A stretch of 64,000 nt of DNA from Triticum aestivum. Lineage: Eukaryota > Streptophyta > Magnoliopsida > Poales > Poaceae. Positions 32,409-43,915 of the stretch are shown in pieces; within the stretch, counting starts at the first letter, position 1, and each line of letters begins with the position of its first letter. A model generated the notes under the pieces. That model was not told where the DNA came from. It did not search any database and was given only the letters and a program-made list of their open reading frames with translations. The position numbers and the translations under genes are program-made. The stretch covers positions 25,610,197-25,674,196 of the forward strand of contig NC_057811.1 of assembly GCF_018294505.1 (NCBI RefSeq). The letters are read 5' to 3'.

Positions 32409-33411
32409 TTAGAAGAAGCGCACCAATCACTGTAAACTTGCAGAAACATTTCCCTTTACGTTGTAGTGGTAGTAATGCAGTTAATCTAAAATTAACTGGA
32501 TTTCCAGGAAACACGTGAGTTTAAGCCGGTGGACAAAATTAGGTCTGCGTAGCTGAGAATGAAGATTGATTGGGAAAGGTTTTGTCGAATTTATACCTTG
32601 GTAGAGGCCCCTGGATGTGGCGAAGAAAGCTGGAGCGCGACACGAGAGGAGGACGAAAAAATTGCATTATGTGAAACGAGAGAGAACAGATTGGATCAGC
32701 AGATTGAGACGTGCCTGGGCTCCCTTTACATATTGCGCTCTACAATCAAATGATCTTGGTAATTCTAATTTCCTAACAACCATTTGCTTGGAAGTACTTT
32801 CTGAACCAATCACCCACTGCTGTGTTGTTCTTTCTCCCGGGAAGTTTGGGACTGCTATATTGTCATGTGCATCCGTGCACACCTTCAGCAGTGCAACTCC
32901 ATGTGAGATTGACGACCTTTTTCTCTTGGCAAATGAGGATTCCCGTGCGGCATTTTTTGAATGTACTTTTTTTTTCTCACATGTAGTTGTCAGAATAATG
33001 ACTCGTGTAGTTGCAGAGCTTGAAAATGAAGATGTATGAGATGGAGTAGCTTGGCAAGTGTTACAGCCTACCTTAAAAGAATTGCTGATCTACTCATGTC
33101 ATTCCACTCCTAGTCAAAGATATCAAACAAGACCCGTGTTGCATTTCCTTTGGTAGCAGGACACTGGATGAGGTTGCACGCACATGACTTGCTGCAGGTC
33201 GTGACTATATGTGTTTACTGACCCAGTCAAGGATGAAGCTTCTTGATTTTCTTGATAGTCATATGCATTTGTCAAATATTGACTAGTTATTAGTTGGTTA
33301 GCAGTTTTTCCTGTCAACTTTTGATTTTGCCAAACATTGGCTTACCAAATGTTGGCATGTGAAAACATCTACCCTTCCACTTTGGTACCTTATTGTTTCC
33401 TTAAAATACAA
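32409..33411. other. Intergenic DNA, no gene supported
   Basis: A 140-codon plus-strand frame (32617-33039) exists but shows no motif, has uneven composition and lacks a convincing start context. I leave it uncalled. Confidence 0.4.
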
Positions 33412-33422
33412 ATATGTAAACA

Positions 33423-33785
33423 CTTCTTCTTCGGTACAACCCCCTAAATACAACAACGGCTCAGATCGCTCCATACCCCTTCGTTAAAAAGGGTAGGATC
33501 GTCTCATCACAAAAAAGCCGCCGCTCGCGCGACGGGGCTGTACCCGCGTCGGGTCCTGTACGGCGACTGCCCATACACGCGCCCGCCCGTCTACGTGCCG
33601 TGTCGGCCCGTCTGCGTACGTGTCGGGCCGTCTACGTACGATGACGTCCAGTCGTGGTCAAAGAAAAAAAAGAAATAAAACACGACGCGACCTGTCGAGG
33701 GACGGTTGTGTGGTGTCGTGGCGTCGGTCAACACGACGCGACCTGTCGAGGGAGGGTTGCGTGGCGTCGTGGAGTCGGTCACGCG
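33423..33785. repeat. Left TIR candidate plus 52-bp tandem duplication
   Basis: 33423-33660 is the proposed left TIR, GC-rich with CGTCTACGTACG motifs. 33679-33785 holds two copies, 52 bases apart, of a unit beginning ACACGACGCGACCTGTCGAG. Confidence 0.4.
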
Positions 33786-33991
33786 ATGGTTCCTGAGGCG
33801 GCCGCCGCCCCCGATGTGCCATTAAGGCCGGCGTTAAGCCGGTGCGTCGGTCACCTACCGCCGCCCCGCCCGTCCTTCAAACACCCCCTCTCCCGTCTGC
33901 CTCCCCCACCCCCACTCGCCTCACCCACCGATGCCATCCACCAGACGCGCCCTCACTCCACCGACGACGCGTTGCCATCTCGGCAGCATCC

Positions 33992-34411
33992 ATGGCGTCC
34001 GGCGGCAGCGGCGGCACTGACGGCCGTGGCGGCTCGTGGCCGACGAGCTCATCCAGCTCGGGCTGATGGTGCTGCCGGGCTGCCGTCTGCCGCACATCTT
34101 CCGCATCACCGCCGACGGATACCCGACGAGGGGGCCCGGCGCGACGCCGGATGAGCTCCACCGGCACGAGGGCGGCCGCTGGAATATCGTCGACCGTACT
34201 AGGTTTTGGGGAGGGAAAGACTTCTGGAAGGTCGTCGGCCAGGCTCGTCGGGAGTCGGTGACGGGCGGCTCGTCGTCTGCCCCGCGCGGGCCCCGCCGTC
34301 GCCCTCCGGCGGCCACACCATCCCCAAGCTCCTCCCGCCGTCCGGTACCCACGCTCGCAGGGCCCCCACCCCTCCCGCCGTCAGCTACATGAAGCTACTC
34401 ATGGCAAGAGA
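33992..34411 (+). pseudogene. GC-rich passenger gene, 5' part, split by a solo LTR
   Basis: Coding-like GC-rich sequence: ADELIQLGLMVLPGCRLPH, DGYPTRGPGATPDELHRHE and WGGKDFWKVVGQARRES in one frame; then a frame change to PSGTHARRAPTPPAVSYMKL, ending at the LTR. The candidate ATG at 33992 is in a third frame. The gene appears to resume at 37177. Product unknown; it may be a host gene fragment captured by the MULE. Confidence 0.35.
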
Positions 34412-37171
34412 TGATGCATACGAGAATAACACATCAAAGCAAGTTTAAATGAGGCCGGAAAAAGCATATAACAATTCCGGTAAGTCCTGATCTGCAAATT
34501 TCGTAATTGGTCCAGATCTGAAAAAGCATTATGTTTAAGTTGTTAAACAGCAAGTTAAGATGCACCAAGATGATCTACACAAAATTCTAGTCAAGTTACA
34601 TATAAAGATCATTTAGTTCGGAGGTATGGCCTAGAAGATATGAGCAAAACAAGTTAAACATGGCATTGATGCAAAATACATTCAAACATCAACCAAAAAC
34701 CTCAAAACAAGGATGCAACATGATAATATGAAACTACATGCAATTCTAAGCAAGTTTTATATAGAGCATGCTCAGAACGGAGCAACGGTGCAACACATAC
34801 ACTCCAAACAAGATATAACAACAATCTGTCTGAAACAACAACTAGGCATCTTGCAAGCCTCAAAACAACATGCTATAGCACCCCAACAAGAAAACAAAAG
34901 GCATGGACATGATGTACAGGTAAAGAATGACAAAACGTGAACATTGAGCTATCTCCAGAAACCACTAGAACATGCTCAAAAGGACATGGCAAGATTGCAA
35001 ATAATATCAGGTTGCAATGTTTAGATCTATCAAACAACAAGTTACAGCAAGCTATCATGGCAAACTTAGGCTTGGCGGGCTAATACTAAAGACAAAGAAC
35101 AAAACTTCCTTACTGAACTAATTCCAAAGATCAACAGAAAACATGGTAGCACCCATGCAAACATGGCAAATGATATGACAGATTCAGACTTAGTGAAAAT
35201 AACAGTACATGGCAGAAACAACGATAAGTAGGCATGTTGGTGAGCTTGTACCACTCACCACAGAGCATTTCATGGCATATGAAGTCAACCAACAGCAAGA
35301 TGGCCTAAATATGAATCTAAGCATGGCAAGATAATAGTCATAGGGTGCATGGATCACTAACAAAACACATGGCAGAACTGAGCTTCATGATAACAGGCTG
35401 ACAGCAACATTATTTAGCAAGTTGAGAGCATGATAACAACAAGCTACAGCAGGCTATAAATCCAAACAAGGGCATGGATGGATAGACCATAACATGTATA
35501 ACACAACATACTTAGTGAACATCTCCAGATTATGCATGGAACTCATGGTAGCAGTAGGTTTACATAGCAACGAAATATAACAGGCTCAGACTTAGCAAAA
35601 ACGACTAAGTCACAGAAATCAGCAACATCACAGAGGCTATTTTGCATGCTTGTGCTAGTTACCACATATGTCAAAACAATACAAGACAAGCACCCCTGTA
35701 AAGATGACATGATGTAGTTCAAAACACATGTCGACATCAAGCTCATAGGATGCACACACAAAATGCAACCAAAAAGACAATTCATCAAGTTCTGTAACCA
35801 GACAGCAGTTAACATCATATAGCACTCTTGCAACAATGATTTGAGCATCAAGATGATCTCAAACAAGCATGGCACAATGTAAGAAAATGAAGAGCATCTC
35901 ATGATGAACATTTTGACATATTATATGCACAAATCGGAGCACTGAGCATGAAGCTATGATGCGATGAATGGGGCATAAAAATGTATGGATTCGGGGACTT
36001 GGAGAAAAACAGAGGTCAACCTAGGGTTTGCACGGGAATCGATGCGGCGGCGGATCTCGCCGGATCTGAGGCGCCGGCGGCCGGAGATGTCGGGGACGGG
36101 GCCGGGGAGGCCGGATCCGGCGGCGGTGTGGCCGGAAGGCAGCGGGGACGGGGCGCCGGCGCGGAGGGCGGCTACCGGCGGCGGCGCACGGGATCCGGCG
36201 GCGGGCGCGGGATCCGCGGCCACCGGGCAGCGGAGGCGGCGAGGCTCGGGCGGCTGGAGGCGGCGGGGCACGCCGGCAGGAGGCGAGCCGCGGGGCGCGG
36301 GAGGCGCGCCGGCGGCAAACGGGCGAGGCGCCCAGGGCGCGGCCCAGATGCGGCCCGGGGCGGGCCGGCCTCGGGCCCCGGCGGGCCTGGCGGCGGGGGC
36401 GCGGCGGCTGGGAGGAGAGAGAGGAGGCGTGGGGGACACATGGCGGCGGCTGGGAGGAGAGAGAGGAGGCGTGGGGGACACGTGGCGGCGGCTGGGAGGA
36501 GAGAGAGGAGGCGTGGGGGACACGTGGCGGCGGCGGGTTAACCAGGAGCGGCGGCGGGGATGAGGTGGCGGGCCGCGATTGGCCGAGGTGAGGTGGCGGT
36601 GCTCGTGTCCGGCGGCGCGGAGTAACGGGGCTAGGGTTTATCTGCGATTTGAACGGGGAGGCACACATATTTATAGGTAGAGGGAGTTAGGAGAGTCCAA
36701 ATGAGGTACGGTTTTCGCCCACACGATCGTAATCGAACGGCGGAGAGCATGGAGGGGGGTTTGCTGGGTTAGTGGGCTGTGGTGGAGGGGTGTTGGGCTG
36801 CAAAGAGAGAGGGGTTTCGGGCTACGCGGTTAACCGTTGGGGCATCAAACGACCTCCAAATGGAACGAAATTTGACGAGCGGTCTGCTGGTGCTATACCA
36901 AGGCCACTCGGCAAATCTCGGTACATTTCGAGAACGTTTTTCTCCCGCTCACGAAACAAGGTCTGAGAGGGGTGACGGGCGCGTGCGAGAGTGTCTGGGC
37001 TCAGAACGGACAACGGAGAGAACCGGCGGAACCCGAACGGATGCAAGCTTTGAAAAACATGCAGATGAAATGCAGATGATGACATGGCAAAATGCAACAC
37101 ACAAGCAAAAGACATGGCAACGACGGCGAATAAACGGAAGACACGTGGCGCATCGAATCCGGGGCGTTACA
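34412..37171 (-). mobile_element. Solo LTR, 2.76 kb, minus orientation
   Basis: On the minus strand it starts TGTAACGCCCCGGATTCGAT, a typical plant LTR start, and ends CGTATGCATCA. Flanks are AGAGA (34407-34411) and AGAGG (37172-37176), a five-base duplication with one mismatch. Neither a primer site nor a polypurine tract adjoins, and gene-like sequence flanks both sides, so it is a solo LTR left by recombination. The interior has a long A-rich region and a GC-rich part (36020-36650). Confidence 0.6.
36401..36536 (+). repeat. 42-bp tandem repeat in the solo LTR
   Basis: Three full units starting GCGGCGGCTGGGAGGAGAGA at 36401, 36443 and 36485, with a partial fourth at 36527. Confidence 0.9.
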
Positions 37172-37176
37172 AGAGG

Positions 37177-37342
37177 CCGCTAATGTGCAGGCGGCGTTGG
37201 ATGCGGCGGTGGCTATGGGTGCGGTGCAGGCGCCGGCGCAGGCGGATCCGGTGGAGGACGATGCCGCCAAGAGCAGCGACGATGACGACGGTGACAGCGG
37301 TGCGGGCGAGATCGTGGACCTCGCCGCCTCCGATGACGAGTA
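37177..37342 (+). pseudogene. Passenger gene, 3' part after the solo LTR
   Basis: A frame reading AANVQAALDAAVAMGAVQAP, then an acidic tail (SSDDDDGDSGAGEIVDL, ASDDE) to TAG at 37340-37342. The acidic C-terminus and alanine-rich helix are consistent with the gene interrupted at 34411. Product unknown. Confidence 0.4.
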
Positions 37343-37990
37343 GATTAGGTTTAGATTAGGTCCTCTTATGTTTAATTAATTTAGATTAGGCCCTCTAATG
37401 TTTAATTAAGTTTCGTTATGTTCGAATGTAAAATGAACCGTTTGTCGTAAGGTTTAATGAACTATCCATATGTTCGAATGAATTTTAGATGAAAATTATT
37501 ATGAAATATTCTAGAAATATTTTTTGAATTTTAAATCATTTTGTAAAATAAAAGTTAGCCAAAAGAAATTAAAATATATCCGATTCTATTGAAGGCTCCT
37601 CCGGCCGCCATTAAAATACTATGGCAACGCACACCTTTGATCGGTGTCGATCGATTCGTCACCATTATCATTAGGGCCTATGCTATAGCTAATGCTAGTT
37701 CAAGTCATTTCGATAAGGCTTTTTTGGGCTACGATCGGTCGTGCTACAAACTAGCTATAGCTGCTGTCTTTGGAAGGAGAAGGAATCGATACCCAAATCA
37801 TGTTACTGCTAGCAAGCTCGATCTGAATTTGATGAGCATATTTCAATCCTTGGACGGCAAGGTACCTACTTCCTATGTTTCAAAATACATTCTTAGCCAA
37901 AAGAAATTAAAATTTTAAAGTTTGCCAGGAAAATTGAAAGAAAAATAAAAACAATATAAAAGTTTTAAAGTTTGCTGGGAAAATTTTAAA
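37343..37990. other. AT-rich DNA with one short frame
   Basis: TTAGATTAGG phrases repeat at 37345-37395. A plus-strand frame at 37589-37918 (GYDRSCYKLAIAAVFGRRRN) shows no recognised motif and is not called. GTTTGCCAGGAAAATT recurs at about 37920 and 37970. Confidence 0.35.
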
Positions 37991-38850
37991 GTTTGCCAGC
38001 GCGTGTGGGGCCCCACCCGGGCACCCCACGTCAAAAATGAACGAAATCCGACAACGAACGCACGTTGCGTCACGTCCGGGCAGTATTTTAGGGGTCTTCG
38101 ACCCGGAAAATCGTAGAAATTCCATACAGCCTCGAAACGCAACAAAATTTGGCGTGCGTGCCCAACATGGTCAGTGTAGCACGTGAAAAAAATGAGCCCG
38201 TTTGGCTGATGCGAAGGAGAGACGTGCGCCCGGGGGTCACCTCCGCCCATACCGAAACCATCCCCTTCCACACCAAGTACCAGAGAGGTTTCACGGAATG
38301 CACCCAACTTTTGGCAGCGCGTGTGGGGCCCCACCCAGGCACCCCACGCCAAAAATGAACGAAATCCGACAACGAACGCACGTTGCGTCACGTCCGGGTA
38401 GTATTTTAGGGGTTTTCGGCCCGAAAAATCATAGAAATTTCATACATCCTCAAAACGCGACAAAATTTGGCGTGCGTGCCCTGCATGGTCAGTGTAGCAC
38501 GTGGAAAAAAATGAGCCCGTTTGGCGGATGCGAAGGAGAGACGTGCGCCCGAGGGTCCCCTCCGCCCATACCGAAACCACCCCTTCCACACCAAGTACCT
38601 GAGCGGTTTCACGGAATGCACCCAACTTTTGGCAGCGTGTGTGGGGCCCCACCCGGGCACCCCACGCCAAAAATGAACGAAATCCGACAACGAACGCACG
38701 TTGCGTCACGTCCGGGCAGTATTTCAGGGGTTTTTGGCCCGGAAAATTGTAGAAGTTCCATACAGCCTCGAAACGAGACAAAATTTGGCGTGCATGCCCT
38801 GCATGGTCACTGTAGCACGTGAAAAAAATGAGCCTGTTTGGCGGATACGA
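37991..38850 (+). repeat. 318-bp tandem repeat, about 2.7 copies
   Basis: The marker GTGTGGGGCCCCACCC occurs at 38003, 38321 and 38639, exactly 318 bases apart. Other shared blocks are GAACGAAATCCGACAACGAA, GCACGTTGCGTCACGTCCGG and ACAAAATTTGGCGTGCGTGC. Copies differ by scattered substitutions. No coding function; long frames on either strand are caused by the repeat. Confidence 0.95.
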
Positions 38851-39228
38851 AATAGATTTTTTTTCACAATAATCCATTTCCCCTATTCGATAAATGTTGA
38901 TTGTAAATGAATAAAATATACCACTATCATCAATGTGATCTTTTTGAAGAAGATGCACTGACTCTATTGACCCTACATCTCCTCCAAATAGAGTTAATTA
39001 CAGACAGACTCTTATTAAAATTGGATTACAGACACACGCTTATTAAAATTGAATTACAAAATCTCAACCGGTGTAGGACTAAAGCACGACCGACGGTTAT
39101 AATACGCCGCGTGTACTGATTGCAAACTGATCACCGCGGACCCGACGCCGTAAATATCTCCAGGAGCCGTCGCTATCCGAGGGAATATTCCCGACGATCT
39201 CGGACGTCGGTGCCCAATCACGCCGTGC
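38851..39228. other. No feature recognised
   Basis: AT-rich then GC-rich, containing the doublet ACAGAC...CTTATTAAAATTG at about 39001 and 39028. Confidence 0.4.
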
Positions 39229-39289
39229 ATGCACTTTCGACCTCGTACGTGTCGACGACGCGCCCGATCTGACCCTGCCCGCCGTCGCC

Positions 39290-39488
39290 GTCAGCGCCCG
39301 CCGTCACCCCACACTGGTCGCTGTCAATGCCCGCCGTCAGCGCCCGCCATCACCCACACTGGTCGCCGTCAGCGCCCGCCATCACCCACACTGGTCACCG
39401 TCAGCGCCCGCCGTCACCCGCACTGGTCGCCATCAGCGCCTGTTGGTCGCCGTCAGCGCCCGCCGCCGCCCACACTGGTCTCCGTCGG
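39290..39488 (+). repeat. GC-rich minisatellite upstream of the Ulp1-like gene
   Basis: About six units of roughly 33 bp (CGTCAGCGCCCGCC, CACCCACACTGGTCGC). It may lie in a 5' untranslated exon: GGATAG|GTATTT at 39491 is a possible donor and TATATGCAG at 39568 a possible acceptor just before the ATG. Confidence 0.8.
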
Positions 39489-39570
39489 ATAGGTATTTCT
39501 TTTAATATGTTTCATCATAATATAACATCTCAGCTGCATGCAACGTCACATAGATATTATTATATGCAGT

Positions 39571-42500
39571 ATGGACATCGATGGCGTGATTGCATGTTCC
39601 GTAGAAAAGTGGGTTAGTCTTGTTAATAAGTTAACACGAAGTCAACGATTCACATTTTACGGAACAGAGATGGAGGGCATGTTACGAATACCTTCGGTGA
39701 AGATGCGTGATAATTTGCTTGCGCTTATGATTCAAGGTTTCAATCCAAGTAGTAAAAAATTCATGGTCCAAGAGGCAGCCGGAAAGAAAGGGTTGATTTC
39801 ACTGAGGCCTGATGATGTGTTCGCTATATTTGGTTTGAAGAATGAAGGAGTGGATGTTTCTAGTTTTTTGAGTATGGACCAAGAGAAAGCAGTAAAAAAA
39901 TCCAGTTAGTTTTATTAACAAAAAGACTGGTAAAATCTTGATTGATGATCTCATTGAGAAGATTTTGAGAAATAAAAACGCGGACGATGAATTTGTTCGG
40001 ATGGCGTTTCTCGTCCTGTTAGGGACTTTAATTGCACCAGTGTCTGATGAGTACATACCGAAGAATTATTATGCGCTAGTGCAAGATGTCAGGTCGAATT
40101 TTTTTTTCAACTGGAACACATTCACTTTGCGGTTTTGTTTGTCGGAGATTGGTATGGTCTTGCAGCCCGGCCGTGTTAGGGAATGGCCATGTGGCAACCT
40201 AGCAATTCTGCAGGTATGATATATTTCTTAAGTTGAACATTTGTATTATGTAATAATAGTGTAACACGTGCTAAGTGATTGTTTTTTTGTTTTGCAGTAC
40301 CTATATTGGGAGAAGGTGCAGCCAATCACCAGTCCGCAGTATGATCCATTAGCGCCGTTGAGCCCCTTGATGAGGAACTGGAAAGAAGAGGCAGCGGAGA
40401 AAAGAGACAAGTACGACTTCCAATATGGTCGTGGTGCTGGGATGGTAATACGTGCAATTTATTTTTTTCATTTAAAGTCTGCAATTAATTATTAATTAAA
40501 TTTGAATGTATGATTCGTTATGTTGTAGATCGATGACACCATTGCTAAAGAGTACCGACTAAACAAAATTAGAGTGGAACAAGCTGAAAAGAACAAAAAA
40601 TCCAGTACGAAAAAGTCTAACATTGCAGGAAGGAGGAAAGGTGTGAGTACATCTGAGGCTTCCGCTAGCCAGAACCCTATTATGGATCAGATTATTATGG
40701 ATCGGATTATGACTGAGCTGAAGCACATTCGTAAGGACATGCTTCGTTTGCCAGAGCTATGCGCACAGGTACAAGTTTCGTTTTTTTGCTGTTCACTTTG
40801 TTTTTTGATGTGTCACCTAACTAACTAGAACTTATTTGTAATCACAGAGGGTGATAGAGAAATTGAACAAAAGCGGTGTCTTCTACAAAGCCGGTGATAT
40901 TGAAAAAGAAGAAGAGAATGAGTATGGTGATAATAGTGAATCTAGAAACTATGGTGGAGACCCTCGTAAAGAATGGGTATATCATCCTGATATGGACAAT
41001 TTGAAAACACCAGCAAAAAAGAATGTGCAAGAGGATGATGAAGATGATCTTAATGATTCTGAAGAAAAGAGACCTTATTATTGCACACCTGACTATTTGG
41101 ATAGTTTCAAGGGTGATAAAGATGATCCTATCGAAGTTCCTGAGGTATCTGATGAGAAATCCGTTACATCTTTAGGAACAGATGAAATCGCATCACGTGG
41201 ATCAGTTGGTTCTATTGGAGAAGATAAGGTACCGGAGGAGGTTGTTGGGAAACGGAAGCGCAAGGTATCAAACCTTGTGAAGTCTCCTTATGTGCGTACT
41301 ATACCGACTAAGCATGCAAAACGTTCTGCAAAAGCAAGTGAGTTTTATAAATTTTCAGGCTGTTCTAATTGACTTTGCGTTGAACTTACTACTTATCATT
41401 GATTTAGTAACATATTAGAGTTATGTACTGCAGAACTATTCGAGAAAGAAGTCTTTCAAAATTCTAGTGATGAATACAATGTGGTGAAAGCGTCTGTTAA
41501 GTTTGTCCGTGCTTATAAGCATTCAGGAAAACATAGAAAGAAGGAAATATTCAATGATGGCATGCGCGAAGGTCTTAGTGCAAAGAGGGCTTGTAAGATT
41601 CTTAACCATCAATGGGTAACCGGTGATGTAAGTTATTGTTCTGTTTTATATTACTGTTTACTGCAAATTGGAATTGTTATACAACATTTAAATTATTTTC
41701 AGGTTATCAATGCTTATTTGTCGTATCTGTTGGGAGTTGTTGGTGACGATCGTCATATAATGCCAACCTGGCTGGTCAATTGGTTACTAGAATTTAGACC
41801 AGACACCAAGCCAGGAAGAAATGAGAACGAAGTTGTGGCGAAGAAGAATGGACCCGTGAATAGATGCACCGATGAGTTCTTTAAAAAAGATAAGGTAAGT
41901 TCGACTGGCTTAACGTATGCATTTACGGTATATAAATAATAAAACAATATGTGTTGATTACATCGTATATTCGTTGTGATGCAGACTTATATTCCTCTTA
42001 ATAAGGGAAATACCCACTGGGTTTCGGTCGTCATGCATCACCTGAAGGAAGAGTTTCAGGTTCTTGATTCTTTGATGGGACGCGAACTTGACAGTGAAGT
42101 TAAAGAAAAGTTGAGGAGCTGGTACGGTATAAATTTACATGGGCATATCGGAACTATCAGTTCGTAATTGAACTATCTTAAATCATTTGCGTGCTATCAT
42201 TCATATGAACAGAGAAAACAACTTGGATATGACATACATGATGCGAATGCGAGCGGTGCTGTGAATTATCCGGATGTGTCTACCTGGCCTATTAAAATGT
42301 ATAATATGCCACAACAGGAAGATGGGTGCGTATATACTTTCACATTATTTTAATATCTTACCTGAACTGCGAACTTATGAATCGTTGTTTGTATGAACCA
42401 GCAATTCATGTAGAAAATTTGTCCTTCAATGCTTTCAATACTGGGACGGTGAAAAATGGACAAGCCGTTTTTCGCAGGTCTGGTTTTATTTCAAATGCTT

Positions 42501-42672
42501 ATATTTAATTGAATTCATTATGTGATACAATTCGCATTGGACTAATATGAAGTTGTAACAGGGGTCAATTGATAAATCGAGGGACTTAATAATTGTGCAG
42601 CTTATTTTTTCAGAGAGAAATACGCTCAACGATGTGAAAGACAAAGTTACCCGGCTTGCAAAAAAGAAATAA
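39571..42672 (+). pseudogene. Ulp1-like (C48) cysteine protease gene of a MULE, nine exons, two lesions
   Basis: Nine exons follow with consistent phase: 39571-40213, 40298-40444, 40529-40768, 40848-41337, 41434-41627, 41703-41894, 41985-42325, 42402-42477 and 42562-42672. The N-terminal half resembles the helical region of plant TE ULP proteins (RIPSVKMRDNLLALMIQGFN); the middle is acidic and Lys-rich. The C-terminal protease fold shows His in KGNTHWVSVVMH, Asp in FQVLDSL, Gln in NMPQQEDG and Cys in the next exon (NSCRKFVLQCF), so the catalytic set is complete across the splice. Lesions: one extra A in the A7 run near 39893-39899 (a shorter run restores the frame) and TAA at 42165-42167. It would cleave SUMO-like conjugates if active (family inference). 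Convergent with the FAR1-type transposase. Confidence 0.82.
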
Positions 42673-42987
42673 ATGCGGCAAAATTTATGTAACAGAAAAT
42701 TTTGTACGCTCAAATGATGTTTTCATTTATTTTGACTCTGCTATTTTGTGATGAAAAAGGCACTACTTGTTTGAATATTTAAGTTGAGAATGACATTTGG
42801 ATTATTATTTTGTCTTCATGCCGTCGTCTATAATTTTCAATTACTCATATTCATACTTCGGCCGTCGTCTACTTGTTTCAATAAAACAGTCCATGTTCCC
42901 TGTACTTATATTATGTTAAAAAATGCTTCTGCCGTCGGCTACTTGTGTGACTTAAACAGTCCATGTTCTCTGTAGTTATATTATGTT

Positions 42988-43083
42988 AAAAAAATGCCCA
43001 CCCGGTGAATATCTTTGCACGTCGGCAAATGGGCCAACAGGGCAGCGAAGACGACCCAGTGACTGTCTAGTTAGTAGAGAAGT
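42988..43083 (-). ncRNA. Predicted Pol III small transcript (~95 nt)
   Basis: Predicted from the U6-type promoter at 43106-43154 (start about 23 bases past TATA) to a T7 run (A7 on plus at 42988-42994). It includes the block GGCCAACAGGGCAGC (plus 43032-43046), 14/15 identical to the block in the CACTA prediction and similarly placed (59 versus 64 bases past TATA). No known snRNA body recognised. Confidence 0.3.
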
Positions 43084-43105
43084 TTAATACCAGTGCCGAC
43101 GCTGG

Positions 43106-43154
43106 GTATATAAGCCGGTCGACGCGCCGTTCGGCAGGCGAGGTGGGACTAAAC
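43106..43154 (-). promoter_or_regulatory. U6-type promoter, minus-strand member of a divergent pair
   Basis: Minus-strand GTTTAGTCCCACCTCG at 43154-43139 is followed after 24 bases by CTTATATAC (43114-43106). Spacing is that of RNA polymerase III snRNA promoters in plants. Confidence 0.55.
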
Positions 43155-43279
43155 GTTCCATCGCCGCCGCCATGTCGGTAGCGACGCGCGTGACCGCGTG
43201 GGCCGGCCCAATAAAACTTTAAAGCCCGACAGACGACGGCCCAAGTACCCCGCGGGGCGACGGGAACCTGAGCGCATTT

Positions 43280-43327
43280 GTTTAGTCCCACCTCGCCCGA
43301 TGGAGCGCGCGACGACCGGCTTAAATA
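43280..43327 (+). promoter_or_regulatory. U6-type promoter, plus-strand member of a divergent pair
   Basis: GTTTAGTCCCACCTCG at 43280-43295, then 25 bases ending GACCGGC, then TTAAATA at 43321-43327. The two promoters form an inverted repeat with arms of at least 55 bases and a spacer of about 125 bases, pointing away from each other. No T4 run closely follows on this side. Confidence 0.55.
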
Positions 43328-43339
43328 CCCGGCGCCACA

Positions 43340-43859
43340 GAGGCAGTCGGACCCGTCTGGTTTACTCGCTTTGCTACCGCCGTCCGACGCTGCCTTGTGG
43401 GACAGTGCCGTCGGTCTGGTCTGTGTAATGTCAAACTGGCCGACGCACTTGTCGGGTCCTTTAAAAAAAATAAATCTAAAAACGACGGCGACAGTGTAGA
43501 AAAACAACAGTAAACAGCGACGGCACTACAGTGCATAATGAACACATCCAAATAAACAGAGTAAAAATATTTCTTGCATAACATAGTCTGGCATCAACAA
43601 ATACTTATGTGGGTATCTTAGCACATAGTCTGACATCAACAAAGTCTGACATCAACAAAGTAAAATAAGTCTCATATAACATAATCTAACAATTAAAAAT
43701 AATCTCATAGATAGAAGCAATCCATCAAGAAACTGTCTTCAATCAAAGGGCAAAGCAATCTTCCATACCCCCGAATTCAAGAAAAGTTCCTACATACAAA
43801 AGCAATAAGATATGTGTTCATTCACAATAAATAAATAAATTTGGTTTGAACAACAAGAT
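43340..43859. other. Downstream region between the promoter pair and the transposase stop
   Basis: GC-rich then AT-rich; AAAGTCTGACATCAACAAAG-like phrases repeat at 43585-43660. No gene seen. Confidence 0.4.
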
Positions 43860-43915
43860 TTACATGAACATACAAAAATCGTATTTAGGATTTTGAGGGC
43901 ACTTTGACTTATAAT

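Noticed and set aside
32617..33039. 140-codon plus-strand frame
   Set aside because: No recognisable motif, no splice or promoter support, biased composition; could be chance in AT-moderate DNA.
35981..36668. Several 180-215 codon frames on both strands
   Set aside because: GC-rich section of the solo LTR with 42-bp tandem repeats; frames overlap on opposite strands.
38149..38822. Frames of 97-206 codons on both strands
   Set aside because: Produced by the 318-bp tandem repeat; the same peptide repeats with the period.
43280..43500. A genuine U6 or U3 snRNA gene after the plus-strand promoter
   Set aside because: The expected U6 start (GTCCCTTCGGGGACA) and U3 start are absent downstream; only the promoter resembles an snRNA gene.
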